From the NCBI GenBank assembly GCA_900540205.1, contig UQER01000005.1, positions 62,001 through 126,000 on the forward strand: a stretch of 64,000 nucleotides of DNA. Reading direction: 5' to 3'. Every line of letters starts with the position of its first letter. The stretch's first letter is position 1. The notes under the pieces were generated by a model. The model was not told the DNA's origin and did no database searches. It saw only the letters and a program-made list of their open reading frames with translations. A program made the translations under genes and the position numbers. Source of the DNA: an uncultured Porphyromonadaceae bacterium. GTDB lineage: Bacteria; Bacteroidota; Bacteroidia; Bacteroidales; Muribaculaceae. Positions 7,547 through 16,189 of this stretch are shown here, in pieces.

Positions 7547-10500
7547 TCACACTCCTCCATGACCTGCGCGATAAGCCCGCGGCGACTGATGGAAGCGTTC
7601 TTTGAAACAGCGGCTGAAATACCGTGGCGACGAGAAGCCCAAGGCATAGGCGATATCGGATATATTGGTTTCAGGCTGCTCGCTGAGCATTTTCATTGCA
7701 TGCTTCATCTTTATGGCAACCACAAAGTCGTTTGGCGTCTGTCCGGAAACAGTCTTGATGCGTAAGAACAGCGATGTACGCGACACATTCATTGCCGCTG
7801 CAAACCGGTCTATATTGAAGTCTCCATCGGCGAGGTTCGCTTCCACCACCTCCACTGCGCGGCGCATGAACGCAATATCTGCACCACCTGAGGCAAACAT
7901 GGAGTTAGTCGTATCATCAGGACGCGCCGGTACCGGCACTTTGTTGTCGGCACGCTTCTGGTGTTTTGACACAAGATTGCGGCAACGGGCCAGCAACTGA
8001 CGTACATCGAACGGAAGTGTAAGGTAATCGTCAGCACCGGCATTAAGAGCCTCAAGAATCTCGTGGTCAGCGCTATGCGAGCTAACAAATACATACGGTG
8101 TATCGGCCGTCGCACTCTGTGACTTCACTTTCCGGCATAGTTTCACACCTGATATACCCGGCAGACTGTAGCCGCTGACAATCAGGCGCGGCGAGTTCTC
8201 TTCAATCATGTTCATGGCCTCTGTGCCGTCACCGGTTGACAAGATGCGGAAATAAGGACGGAAAATATCAGTAAGCATGTCACGCAGCTGAACGTTTCCC
8301 TCTGCGATTACCATGACATCATCACGCATAGGCTCCGGCTCCTCCTGCTGGACAGCCGGAATCTCGACCGGCAACATCGGACGCGTATGCTGAACGTTAT
8401 ACTCCTTAGCCTGACGGTAATCTCCGGAACCGGCAATCTGGTCATCGGCAAAATGATCGCGTCCCGTTGGCAGTGTCACAACAAACGAGGCTGATTGCCC
8501 TGGAGTGCTGAACACCTCTATTTTGCCATGATGCAACTCCACGATACCCTTGGCGAGCGCAAGCCCGACACCCACACCCTGCCAGTCGCCATCCACATCT
8601 GTATTCCCCTGATAGAACCGGTTGAAAATTTTGTCGATGTCCTCTGCCGGGATACCACATCCGGTGTCTGACACCTCGATTACCACTGTTCCGTCGCCAC
8701 GGCGCACACTCAGTGTAACCTCCCCGCCGGCTTCCGTATGCTTGAATGCATTGGAAAGCAGATTATTCACCACCTTCCGCAACTGCGCGGGATCATACCA
8801 TAACATCAACGACTCATTGGAACGGTTAAAACGGAACCTGATATCCTTGTCCGCTGCATAATCACGGAAAAGAGCATGAATTTCAGCCAGAAACTTGACC
8901 ACATTATGTTCACCTACCTTGATATTCATGGCACCCTGCTCGTAGCGGCGGAAATCGAGCAGTTCGGCCATCATGTCACGCATAAGGACGCAATTGGTAT
9001 ATGCCCCGTTCACTTTATTAAGAAGTGCATGTGGCATCTGTGGCGAACGCATCAGCGACTCCATTTTCCCCATAATCAGAGCCAACGGCGTGCGGAACTC
9101 GTTGGATATATTGACAAAAAAACGCAACTTGTTCTGATTCAGCTCTTCCATGTCATTGCTGCGCTGGCGCTCGAGCGCTATGGCCTGATGCATGGCAACG
9201 CGTCGACGGTAAATGCTTACACTCCACCATCCAAGCCCCAGTGCAGCAAGGACATAGGCCACAATAAGAGTCCAGTGCAGATAGAACGGAGGGAGCACGC
9301 TGACCTCAAGAATATGCTCCGGTGCATCGGGGTCCGACGATCCGCGCACATGCAGCCGATAGTCGCCCGGATCAAGATTGGTAAAACTTACCTGACGGTC
9401 GGCAGGCATGGGCAGCCAATCGTCCGAATAGCCTTCAAGACGATATTGCGGAACGAGATTACTGTCGTGAGTGAAGTCCGTAATGGCGTACTGCAGCGTA
9501 AAAAAGTTATGAGCACCGTTGAGAGTGAGAGATTTTGTGGCAGACAAAGCCGTGGGCAATATCCCTGAATCGTCGGTGGCACCAATCTCCCGGCCATCTA
9601 CAAAAAGCCTGACGGGGAACACCGAGTAGCGCGTTTCGCGCGGTTTAAGATCATTCGGGGAGAACGTAACCAACCCGTCGATTCCTCCTGCATAAGCCAT
9701 GGTTCCGTCAGCCGACAAATGTATTGCCTTGTTATTGAATGCACTGAGCGGCACAGCTCTGCCGATGCTGTAGGAGGTGGTCTGTTCTCCATCAAGCAAG
9801 GCAAGTGCCTTGTCGGTCAGCACAAGCAAACGTCCGTCGGGAAGCTGACGCGCACCAAACACACAATCGGACGGCAAGCTTCCCTCTGCATGCGTATAAT
9901 GTATGAATTGCTCCCGCTCACGGTCAAAACGGTCAAGGCCGACTTCAGATGTGCCGATCCAGATATCGTTTGAAGGCGACACATAAAGAAAATTTATGCC
10001 GTTGCTGCCCAGCGAATGCGGCAAGGCATCATCGTGACGATAAAGCTTCATGCGCCTTGTGTTGAAATTATAGCTGTACAAACCGCCCTCGGCGCCACCG
10101 ATCCAGAGAGTACGGGCATGGTCAAGGACTATGTCCAGAGCGAGCGATATGACGTGCCCCTCCGAGCCGGTACGGAACAATGGCGAAAATGCGCCCGATG
10201 GGATATCAAACCTGTAAATGCCGTCATGGGTTGCCAACAGTAGGGTGTTCTGGTCGTACATTTCTATGTCGCAAACAATATTGGCCTTATCATTCCCCAG
10301 AGGGAACACGGTGTACTCGCCCGTGGTCGGATTGTATTTTTTGAGGCCGCCCAGATGAGTGCCTACCCACAGACATCGCCTGTGCGCATCATATTTAAGC
10401 GCTTTTATGTTATTATAGTCACTTCCGGAATGCATATGCCAGTCAATAGCACCGGTGAGAGGATCTAAACGGTTGAGTCCTCCCCCCTCGGTTGCAATCC

Positions 10501-11617
10501 ATACCTTCCCGTAATTATCTTCAGCCATCTCTCCCGTCACCGGATAACTCAGCGACATACCGGGCGAATTGTCGGCACGGTATGTATTGAAAATGTCATT
10601 CTCGGGGTTATAATACAACAGACCGTTAAAGTACGTGCCCACCCACACAGTACCCTGCAGATCGCAGGTAAGCGACCACACAGATGAATGGCTCAAGCGC
10701 TCGGCTGTAGTGCTCTCCGGAGTATATGCCCCGGTAAGATAATTGTCGAAGTGCGCACCTCGGCCACTGTAACACGACAGGCCCTCGAATGTTCCTACCC
10801 AAAGGCGCCCCCTGTTGTCGCGGCACACACTGCGGATAAAATTGGAACATACAGATGCAGGGTTACCGGCGTTGTGTCTGAACTGCTGAATGTGTCCGGA
10901 AGGATCTATCATATACAGTCCGTCAGCATGCGTGCCGACCCAGATTTTACCGTCATAATCGGCAAAGACACATGTGATATTTCCATGCGGAAGCACCGTT
11001 TTGCTCTTCCCGTCATGCAGATCATGCCTTATCAGCCCCCCATCCACCATACCAATATATAAAGCGGAATCAACAACGTTTAGAACCGATACTTCCGAAC
11101 CTACACCTTTGATATCTATTTCGGTGCTCCTTCCATCAGGGGTCAACGTAGCAATGCGCCGCCCGAAGGCGTAAAACAGGCGCCCACTGCCGTAGGCCAC
11201 TGCAGTTGCCTGCCTCACCGGAACATTCGTGAACCGGTCAGCCGACAAGTCATAAATGCAGATGCCCGGGATAGTGAGCACATACACATGGCCGGCTCTG
11301 TCACCGGTAATGGCACGCACATAGTTACTCATGGGCGAAAATTTATCGCCCGGAATTTTTCTGAAATTCCTGATATGGGTACCGTCGTATACATCAAGTC
11401 CTCCTCGCGTACCGATCCATAACAAGCCCCGCTCATCCTGATACGTGGCCATGACCGAATAGTGAGACAACCCGTCGGCCATTGTCAGGCGGCTGAACGC
11501 CGGCTCTGACGCAATTGCCGTGCAGAATGAATACAGCAGATTGATTATAAGCAATGTCAGCACTGTCAGGTGCCTGGATCCGTTGAAATTGGCATGTGCT
11601 GTGCGGATGTTTTTCAT
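7547..11617 (-). CDS. Hybrid two-component system regulator of the PUL, with both phosphorelay residues replaced
   Basis: A 1356-residue SusR/HTCS-type protein, the usual regulator of Bacteroidetes polysaccharide loci. Order: signal peptide or anchor (about 1-40), two-component propeller repeats forming the periplasmic sensor (about 45-690, repeated LWIGT/VWVGT motifs), Y_Y_Y domain (about 690-770), membrane helix near 776-800, DHp and HATPase (about 825-1055), receiver (about 1100-1215), AraC-type helix-turn-helix (about 1255-1356). The ATP site is intact (NLLSNAFKH, DTGCGIP, GVGVGLALAKG). However, the phosphoacceptor His is Asn839 (NISNEFRTPL), and in the receiver the phosphoacceptor Asp is Gly1149 (IVSGYSLPG), one acidic-pocket residue is Gly1107 and the conserved Lys is Leu1201. 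A normal phosphorelay looks impossible. It is divergent from the GH88-SusCD operon it presumably controls. Confidence 0.93.
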   Translation of the reverse strand: MKNIRTAHANFNGSRHLTVLTLLIINLLYSFCTAIASEPAFSRLTMADGLSHYSVMATYQDERGLLWIGTRGGLDVYDGTHIRNFRKIPGDKFSPMSNYVRAITGDRAGHVYVLTIPGICIYDLSADRFTNVPVRQATAVAYGSGRLFYAFGRRIATLTPDGRSTEIDIKGVGSEVSVLNVVDSALYIGMVDGGLIRHDLHDGKSKTVLPHGNITCVFADYDGKIWVGTHADGLYMIDPSGHIQQFRHNAGNPASVCSNFIRSVCRDNRGRLWVGTFEGLSCYSGRGAHFDNYLTGAYTPESTTAERLSHSSVWSLTCDLQGTVWVGTYFNGLLYYNPENDIFNTYRADNSPGMSLSYPVTGEMAEDNYGKVWIATEGGGLNRLDPLTGAIDWHMHSGSDYNNIKALKYDAHRRCLWVGTHLGGLKKYNPTTGEYTVFPLGNDKANIVCDIEMYDQNTLLLATHDGIYRFDIPSGAFSPLFRTGSEGHVISLALDIVLDHARTLWIGGAEGGLYSYNFNTRRMKLYRHDDALPHSLGSNGINFLYVSPSNDIWIGTSEVGLDRFDREREQFIHYTHAEGSLPSDCVFGARQLPDGRLLVLTDKALALLDGEQTTSYSIGRAVPLSAFNNKAIHLSADGTMAYAGGIDGLVTFSPNDLKPRETRYSVFPVRLFVDGREIGATDDSGILPTALSATKSLTLNGAHNFFTLQYAITDFTHDSNLVPQYRLEGYSDDWLPMPADRQVSFTNLDPGDYRLHVRGSSDPDAPEHILEVSVLPPFYLHWTLIVAYVLAALGLGWWSVSIYRRRVAMHQAIALERQRSNDMEELNQNKLRFFVNISNEFRTPLALIMGKMESLMRSPQMPHALLNKVNGAYTNCVLMRDMMAELLDFRRYEQGAMNIKVGEHNVVKFLAEIHALFRDYAADKDIRFRFNRSNESLMLWYDPAQLRKVVNNLLSNAFKHTEAGGEVTLSVRRGDGTVVIEVSDTGCGIPAEDIDKIFNRFYQGNTDVDGDWQGVGVGLALAKGIVELHHGKIEVFSTPGQSASFVVTLPTGRDHFADDQIAGSGDYRQAKEYNVQHTRPMLPVEIPAVQQEEPEPMRDDVMVIAEGNVQLRDMLTDIFRPYFRILSTGDGTEAMNMIEENSPRLIVSGYSLPGISGVKLCRKVKSQSATADTPYVFVSSHSADHEILEALNAGADDYLTLPFDVRQLLARCRNLVSKHQKRADNKVPVPARPDDTTNSMFASGGADIAFMRRAVEVVEANLADGDFNIDRFAAAMNVSRTSLFLRIKTVSGQTPNDFVVAIKMKHAMKMLSEQPETNISDIAYALGFSSPRYFSRCFKERFHQSPRAYRAGHGGV

Positions 11618-11624
11618 AACGCTG

Positions 11625-11632
11625 CAAAATTA
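11625..11632 (-). promoter_or_regulatory. Possible -7 element for the hybrid regulator
   Basis: The minus strand reads TAATTTTG, matching TAnnTTTG, 7 bp upstream of the regulator's ATG. No good -33 element lies at the usual spacing, so support is modest. Confidence 0.35.
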
Positions 11633-11673
11633 GGCATTATTTTTCAATAATATGCATAAATAATCCAACTAAA

Positions 11674-11730
11674 CGTACAATATAATTCCAAATAGCACGT
11701 ATTATTCTCTACATGTGCATTATTTGTACG
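11674..11730. promoter_or_regulatory. Inverted repeat, candidate operator between regulator and PUL
   Basis: CGTACAA at 11674-11680 and TTGTACG at 11724-11730 form a perfect 7-bp inverted repeat around a 43-bp AT-rich spacer, centred between the divergent regulator and GH88 genes. The location suits an AraC-type regulator binding site. The arms are short, so chance is possible. Confidence 0.35.
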
Positions 11731-11761
11731 GTTTGCACAGATACCCTTTATCCCAAAGTAA

Positions 11762-11769
11762 TAAATTTG
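11762..11769 (+). promoter_or_regulatory. Probable -7 element of the PUL promoter
   Basis: TAAATTTG matches TAnnTTTG, 36 bp upstream of the GH88 ATG. The nearest TTTG (11732-11735) is 26 bp away, longer than the usual 19-21 bp. A poor -33 element would fit an activator-dependent promoter. Confidence 0.45.
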
Positions 11770-11805
11770 CATTGTAAATGAAAAACAACAAACACAACAC
11801 CCTCC

Positions 11806-13023
11806 ATGAAAGCACTCTTTAAATCATGTCCGCTGTTGTTCGCCGCTACAGTTGTGACATCGGCAGCAGGTTCGCCTGCATCGGACTTCATCAATGAGAA
11901 TGTAGCCCACGCAGCAAATCAGTACCGGGGTCACCTGGATACAATTGACAGCATAGGGCATTTTGTAAATCCCCGCACCACCCTTCCGGACGGCAGTATA
12001 TGGTATGTACCGGTCGACGACTGGTGTTCCGGATTTTTCCCCGGCAGTCTGTGGTATCTTGGAGAGCTGACAGGCGATCAGGATTGGAGCCGTCGTGCCG
12101 CTGATTACACAGAGACGCTCGACTCAGCCCAATATCTCACCTGGCATCACGATGTCGGCTTTATAATAGGGTCAAGCTATCTCAACGGCTATCGCCTCGG
12201 GAAAAAAGAGCAGTATGCCCCCGTAGTTGTCAATGCCGCAAAATCTTTGGCAACACGCTTCCGTCCCGGTGCCGGAGTGATTCAGTCGTGGAACGTCGAC
12301 AAAGGATGGCAAAGCGAACGCGGATGGGCCTGCCCTGTGATCATAGACAACATGATGAACCTCGAGATTATGTTTGAGGCCACCCGCCTTACAGGCGACT
12401 CCACCTTCTATGATATTGCCGTATCACATGCCAACACAACTATGGCACACCATTTCCGCCCTGATTTCAGCTGCTACCATGTAGTTGACTACGATCCGGC
12501 TACGGGCGATGTGCGTCACCGGCAGACCGCACAGGGATATGCCGACGAATCGTCGTGGGCCAGAGGACAGGCATGGGCGCTCTACGGCTATACCATGTGC
12601 TACCGCTACACCGGCGATCCCAACTACATATATCAGGCTATCAAAGTGTGCGATATGATTTTCAACACACCTTCGATGCCCGACGATCTTGTGCCGTACT
12701 GGGATTACAATGCCCCGAACATACCGTCGGAACCACGCGACGCATCGGCTGCGGCATGCACCGCATCGGCGCTCTATGAACTGTCAACCTACCTGCCCGG
12801 CCGAGGCTACAAGGAATTGGCCGACAAGGTTGTCGCATCTCTTTCAAGCCCTGCCTACCGCACCGCTACGGGAGAGAACAACCATTTCCTGCTCATGCAT
12901 TCTGTCGGCTCAATCCCCCACGGTCATGAAATCGACGTGCCCATCAACTATGCCGACTACTATTATTTAGAAGCACTCCTTCGCAAGAAAAAGCTTGACG
13001 AAGGCTGCACCAAGCTGTTCTGA
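11806..13023 (+). CDS. GH88 unsaturated glucuronyl hydrolase, exported
   Basis: GH88 enzymes hydrate the 4,5-double bond of unsaturated uronic acids left at the non-reducing end of oligosaccharides by polysaccharide lyases, releasing the next sugar. The 405-residue protein has a signal peptide (about 1-22) and the (alpha/alpha)6-barrel pattern of the family. HHDVGF (Asp116) and IIDNMMN (Asp181) correspond to the two catalytic Asp residues, and DESSWARGQAWALYG and VPYWDYNAP are further family motifs. It is the first gene of the PUL operon, 25 bp before susC, and should act in the periplasm on products of the PL8 lyase encoded at the operon's end. This supports a uronate-containing target such as hyaluronan or chondroitin. 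Confidence 0.92.
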   Translation: MKALFKSCPLLFAATVVTSAAGSPASDFINENVAHAANQYRGHLDTIDSIGHFVNPRTTLPDGSIWYVPVDDWCSGFFPGSLWYLGELTGDQDWSRRAADYTETLDSAQYLTWHHDVGFIIGSSYLNGYRLGKKEQYAPVVVNAAKSLATRFRPGAGVIQSWNVDKGWQSERGWACPVIIDNMMNLEIMFEATRLTGDSTFYDIAVSHANTTMAHHFRPDFSCYHVVDYDPATGDVRHRQTAQGYADESSWARGQAWALYGYTMCYRYTGDPNYIYQAIKVCDMIFNTPSMPDDLVPYWDYNAPNIPSEPRDASAAACTASALYELSTYLPGRGYKELADKVVASLSSPAYRTATGENNHFLLMHSVGSIPHGHEIDVPINYADYYYLEALLRKKKLDEGCTKLF

Positions 13024-13048
13024 ACAAATAAACCGACCCCTGCAAGAC

Positions 13049-16000
13049 ATGAAACAACTTACAGTTCTCTCGCTCCTGCTTCTTATGCTTCTGGTTCCGG
13101 CATACTCGTCGGCTCAGACAGCATCCGGAAGCGTCACGGTCACCGGCACAGTGGTCGACGAAGCCTCTTTGCCTCTGATTGGCGCCAGCGTGAACGTAAT
13201 CGGAACCAAACCGCCCGTCGGTGTAATCACCGACATCGACGGGAACTTTGAACTGCAGCTGACAAAACCGGATGCAACTCTTGAAGTGCGTTACGTCGGT
13301 TATGAAACTGCAGAAGTCAAGGCCACGCCGGGTACAAACATGGAAATTATCCTCAAGGAAAACTCCACTGCCCTCGAGGAAGTGGTGGCAATCGGTTACG
13401 CAGTCACCAAAAAAAGCGACCTTACAGGGTCGGTGGAAAAAGTTTCGATGAAGGACCTCAACAAGGCAAACGTGTCCTCCTTCGACCAGGCTCTCGGTGG
13501 CCGCATTGCCGGTGTGCAGGTCGTTGCCTCCGACGGACAGCCCGGCGAGGGTGCCAACATCGTGATACGAGGCTCAAACACCATTTCCGATTCGGCCGAC
13601 GGCACTCCGCTTTATGTAATTGACGGTTTCGCAACGGACGACCCCAACGCCGGTGCCATCAATCCCGCCGACATCGAATCAATCGACGTCCTGAAGGACG
13701 CTTCGGCCACGGCCATCTACGGCGCCCGCGGCGCCAACGGTGTAATCATAATCACCACCAAACGCGGCACGGAATCCGCACCGCGCATCACCTATGAAGG
13801 CTCCGTCAGTTACCAGCGGCGTCCGAAGGGCCTGAAACTGCTGCAGGGACGTGAATTTGTTGAGTTGCAGGCCGAAATGCTCACTCCCGACGAGATGAAC
13901 AAAACCTACTTCAGCTATGATGAGGCTCTCGGCCGCTATCAGACGCTCGACGATTACAACAACCGCAAATCCACCGACTGGCAGGACGAGGTGTTCCGCA
14001 ACGCCCCGATGACCAACCACCATCTGGCCCTTACCGGCGGCACAAAGAACACACGCTACTCCGCGGCCCTCTCGTATTATCTGCAGGAGGGTACGATCAT
14101 CAAATCCTCTTACGAGAGCATAAAAGCACGCTCCACTCTGGACCAACGCATCTCCCCCACCGTAAAAATAGGCGCCGCAATCAATTTTGCCAACAATCTG
14201 TCGGTGGGATCAGCACCGACACAGGGCGACGGTCAATCCACTCAGTATTTCCTCTATCAGGTGCTTGCCTACCGCCCGGTAAAATACCGTTCCACCGACG
14301 ATCTGGAAGACATAGTTGACAACAACGGAGGGACTTATCCCTACAACCCCGTTAAGACGATACAGAATACGTATGAACGTCTCCGCAACCGTCAGCTGTC
14401 AATGAACGCCTATCTGAACTGGGACATTCTGCCCGACCTTCTGTTCAAAGCCACCTTCGCCTACACCTGGCGGGAGGCCCGCACCGAAAAGTTCTATAAC
14501 AAGGACACATATTTCGGCGATCCGGCCTACTCCCCTACCGGCTCGAACGGCAGCTTCAACATCAAGGAATGGAACAGCTGGAGCAACGAGTACACGCTCA
14601 ATTACCGCCACCAATGGGGACAGCACAAGTTCAATGGTCTTGTCGGTATGTCTCTGTCAAGCAAGCAGATTTCAAATGTCGGGGCAAAAAGTGTCATGAT
14701 TCCCTGGGACGAACTTGGATTCTGGGGCATAGACTCCGGAACAGCCCAAAGCGTATTGGCAGACAACGTACGCGACCGAATGATGTCGTTCTTCGGACGA
14801 TTCAACTACGATTTCCGGGGGCGCTATCTGTTCACAGCCACCCTGCGTGCCGACGGTTCTTCTCGGTTCGACAACCACAAATGGGGCATTTTCCCCTCGG
14901 CATCCATGGCCTGGCGCATCATCGACGAGCCCTTCATGGCCGGAGCCACCGGATGGCTCAGCAACCTGAAACTGCGCATAGGCTGGGGTGCTACAGGCAA
15001 CAACGCCACCCGTGAGATGTATCCCTCCAACCTTCTCTACTGGGGAGGTGAGAACTATCCGTGGAACAACAATCTGCATCAGGCCCTGTACATGCTGCAG
15101 CTGGCGAACCGCAATCTGAAATGGGAAACCACATATCAGACCAACATCGGCCTCGACTTCGCGCTATGGAACAACCGCCTGCACGGGTCGGTGGACGTTT
15201 ATGACAAGGACACTCGCGACCTTCTGCTCTACGCCGACGTTCCCCCTTCAATCGGTTTCACACAGGTGCAGCAGAACATCGGCAGCATCTCGAACCGTGG
15301 ACTTGAAATCACGCTTAACGCCACTATTCTTCCCGGCATACGCGGATCGTTGAAATGGACCTCAAGCTTCAACATCTCTTTCAACAAGAACAAGGTCACC
15401 GCGCTTTCCAACGGACAGGAGAGCCGCATGGCAGGCATCAGGTATCCGTCGATTCCCGACCTCTACATATGCAAAGTAGGTCATCCTCTTTCCGAAATGT
15501 ACGGCTACGTCTACGACGGTGTGTACCAGTATTCCGACTTCGACGAGGTGTCGCCGGGCGTCTTCCGCCTCAAGGACGGCATTCCCGACAACACCAACGA
15601 CCGCGCAAACATACGCCCCGGCGACCCCAAGCTCCGCGACATCAACGGCGACGGGAAAATCACCACTGAGGACCGCACCATCATCGGCCACGGACTGCCG
15701 ATACATACCGGCGGATTCATCAACAACTTTGAGTGGAAAGGCTTTGACCTCAGCATATTCCTGCAGTGGAGCTACGGCAACGACGTGATAAACTACAACC
15801 GCGTGCTGCTCGAAAGCCTTCAGGGCAGGCATCTGAACCAGCTTGCCTCTGCCGCCGACCACTGGCGTCCGGACACCCCCACCGACTACCTGTGGGCACC
15901 CAACCGCGGCCTCAACAACCTGCACACTTCGCGCGAAGTGGAGGACGCATCCTTCCTGCGTCTGAAAAACATTCAGCTGGGCTACACCCTCCCGGCCAAA

Positions 16001-16189
16001 TTGCTCCGCGGCACACGCCTCTCAGCTGTCCGCCTCTACCTCGCCGCACAGAATCTGGCCACATGGACGCGCTACACCGGGTACGACCCTGAAGTGTCAA
16101 CCCGCAATTCCGCCATGACACGCGGATTCGACTATTCTGCCTATCCCAAGGCACAATCATTCACCTTTGGAGTAAAAATCGATCTATGA
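13049..16189 (+). CDS. susC-like: SusC/RagA-type TonB-dependent glycan transporter
   Basis: Outer-membrane TonB-dependent transporter that imports oligosaccharides with its SusD partner. The 1046 residues contain a signal peptide (to about residue 22, SSAQTA), a CarboxypepD_reg-like beta-sandwich (about 30-105: VTGTVVDEASLPLIGASV, TDIDGNFEL), the plug domain (about 115-240, with SDLTGSVEKV, ALGGRIAGVQV, VIRGSNT, DVLKDASATAIYGARGANG) and a long barrel ending in FTFGVKIDL. An upstream in-frame start at 12995 would overlap GH88; the ATG at 13049 gives a proper signal peptide and is preferred. The susD gene starts within its stop codon (ATGA overlap), so translation is likely coupled. Specificity for a PL8-generated uronate oligosaccharide is inferred from the neighbours. 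Confidence 0.96.
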   Translation: MKQLTVLSLLLLMLLVPAYSSAQTASGSVTVTGTVVDEASLPLIGASVNVIGTKPPVGVITDIDGNFELQLTKPDATLEVRYVGYETAEVKATPGTNMEIILKENSTALEEVVAIGYAVTKKSDLTGSVEKVSMKDLNKANVSSFDQALGGRIAGVQVVASDGQPGEGANIVIRGSNTISDSADGTPLYVIDGFATDDPNAGAINPADIESIDVLKDASATAIYGARGANGVIIITTKRGTESAPRITYEGSVSYQRRPKGLKLLQGREFVELQAEMLTPDEMNKTYFSYDEALGRYQTLDDYNNRKSTDWQDEVFRNAPMTNHHLALTGGTKNTRYSAALSYYLQEGTIIKSSYESIKARSTLDQRISPTVKIGAAINFANNLSVGSAPTQGDGQSTQYFLYQVLAYRPVKYRSTDDLEDIVDNNGGTYPYNPVKTIQNTYERLRNRQLSMNAYLNWDILPDLLFKATFAYTWREARTEKFYNKDTYFGDPAYSPTGSNGSFNIKEWNSWSNEYTLNYRHQWGQHKFNGLVGMSLSSKQISNVGAKSVMIPWDELGFWGIDSGTAQSVLADNVRDRMMSFFGRFNYDFRGRYLFTATLRADGSSRFDNHKWGIFPSASMAWRIIDEPFMAGATGWLSNLKLRIGWGATGNNATREMYPSNLLYWGGENYPWNNNLHQALYMLQLANRNLKWETTYQTNIGLDFALWNNRLHGSVDVYDKDTRDLLLYADVPPSIGFTQVQQNIGSISNRGLEITLNATILPGIRGSLKWTSSFNISFNKNKVTALSNGQESRMAGIRYPSIPDLYICKVGHPLSEMYGYVYDGVYQYSDFDEVSPGVFRLKDGIPDNTNDRANIRPGDPKLRDINGDGKITTEDRTIIGHGLPIHTGGFINNFEWKGFDLSIFLQWSYGNDVINYNRVLLESLQGRHLNQLASAADHWRPDTPTDYLWAPNRGLNNLHTSREVEDASFLRLKNIQLGYTLPAKLLRGTRLSAVRLYLAAQNLATWTRYTGYDPEVSTRNSAMTRGFDYSAYPKAQSFTFGVKIDL

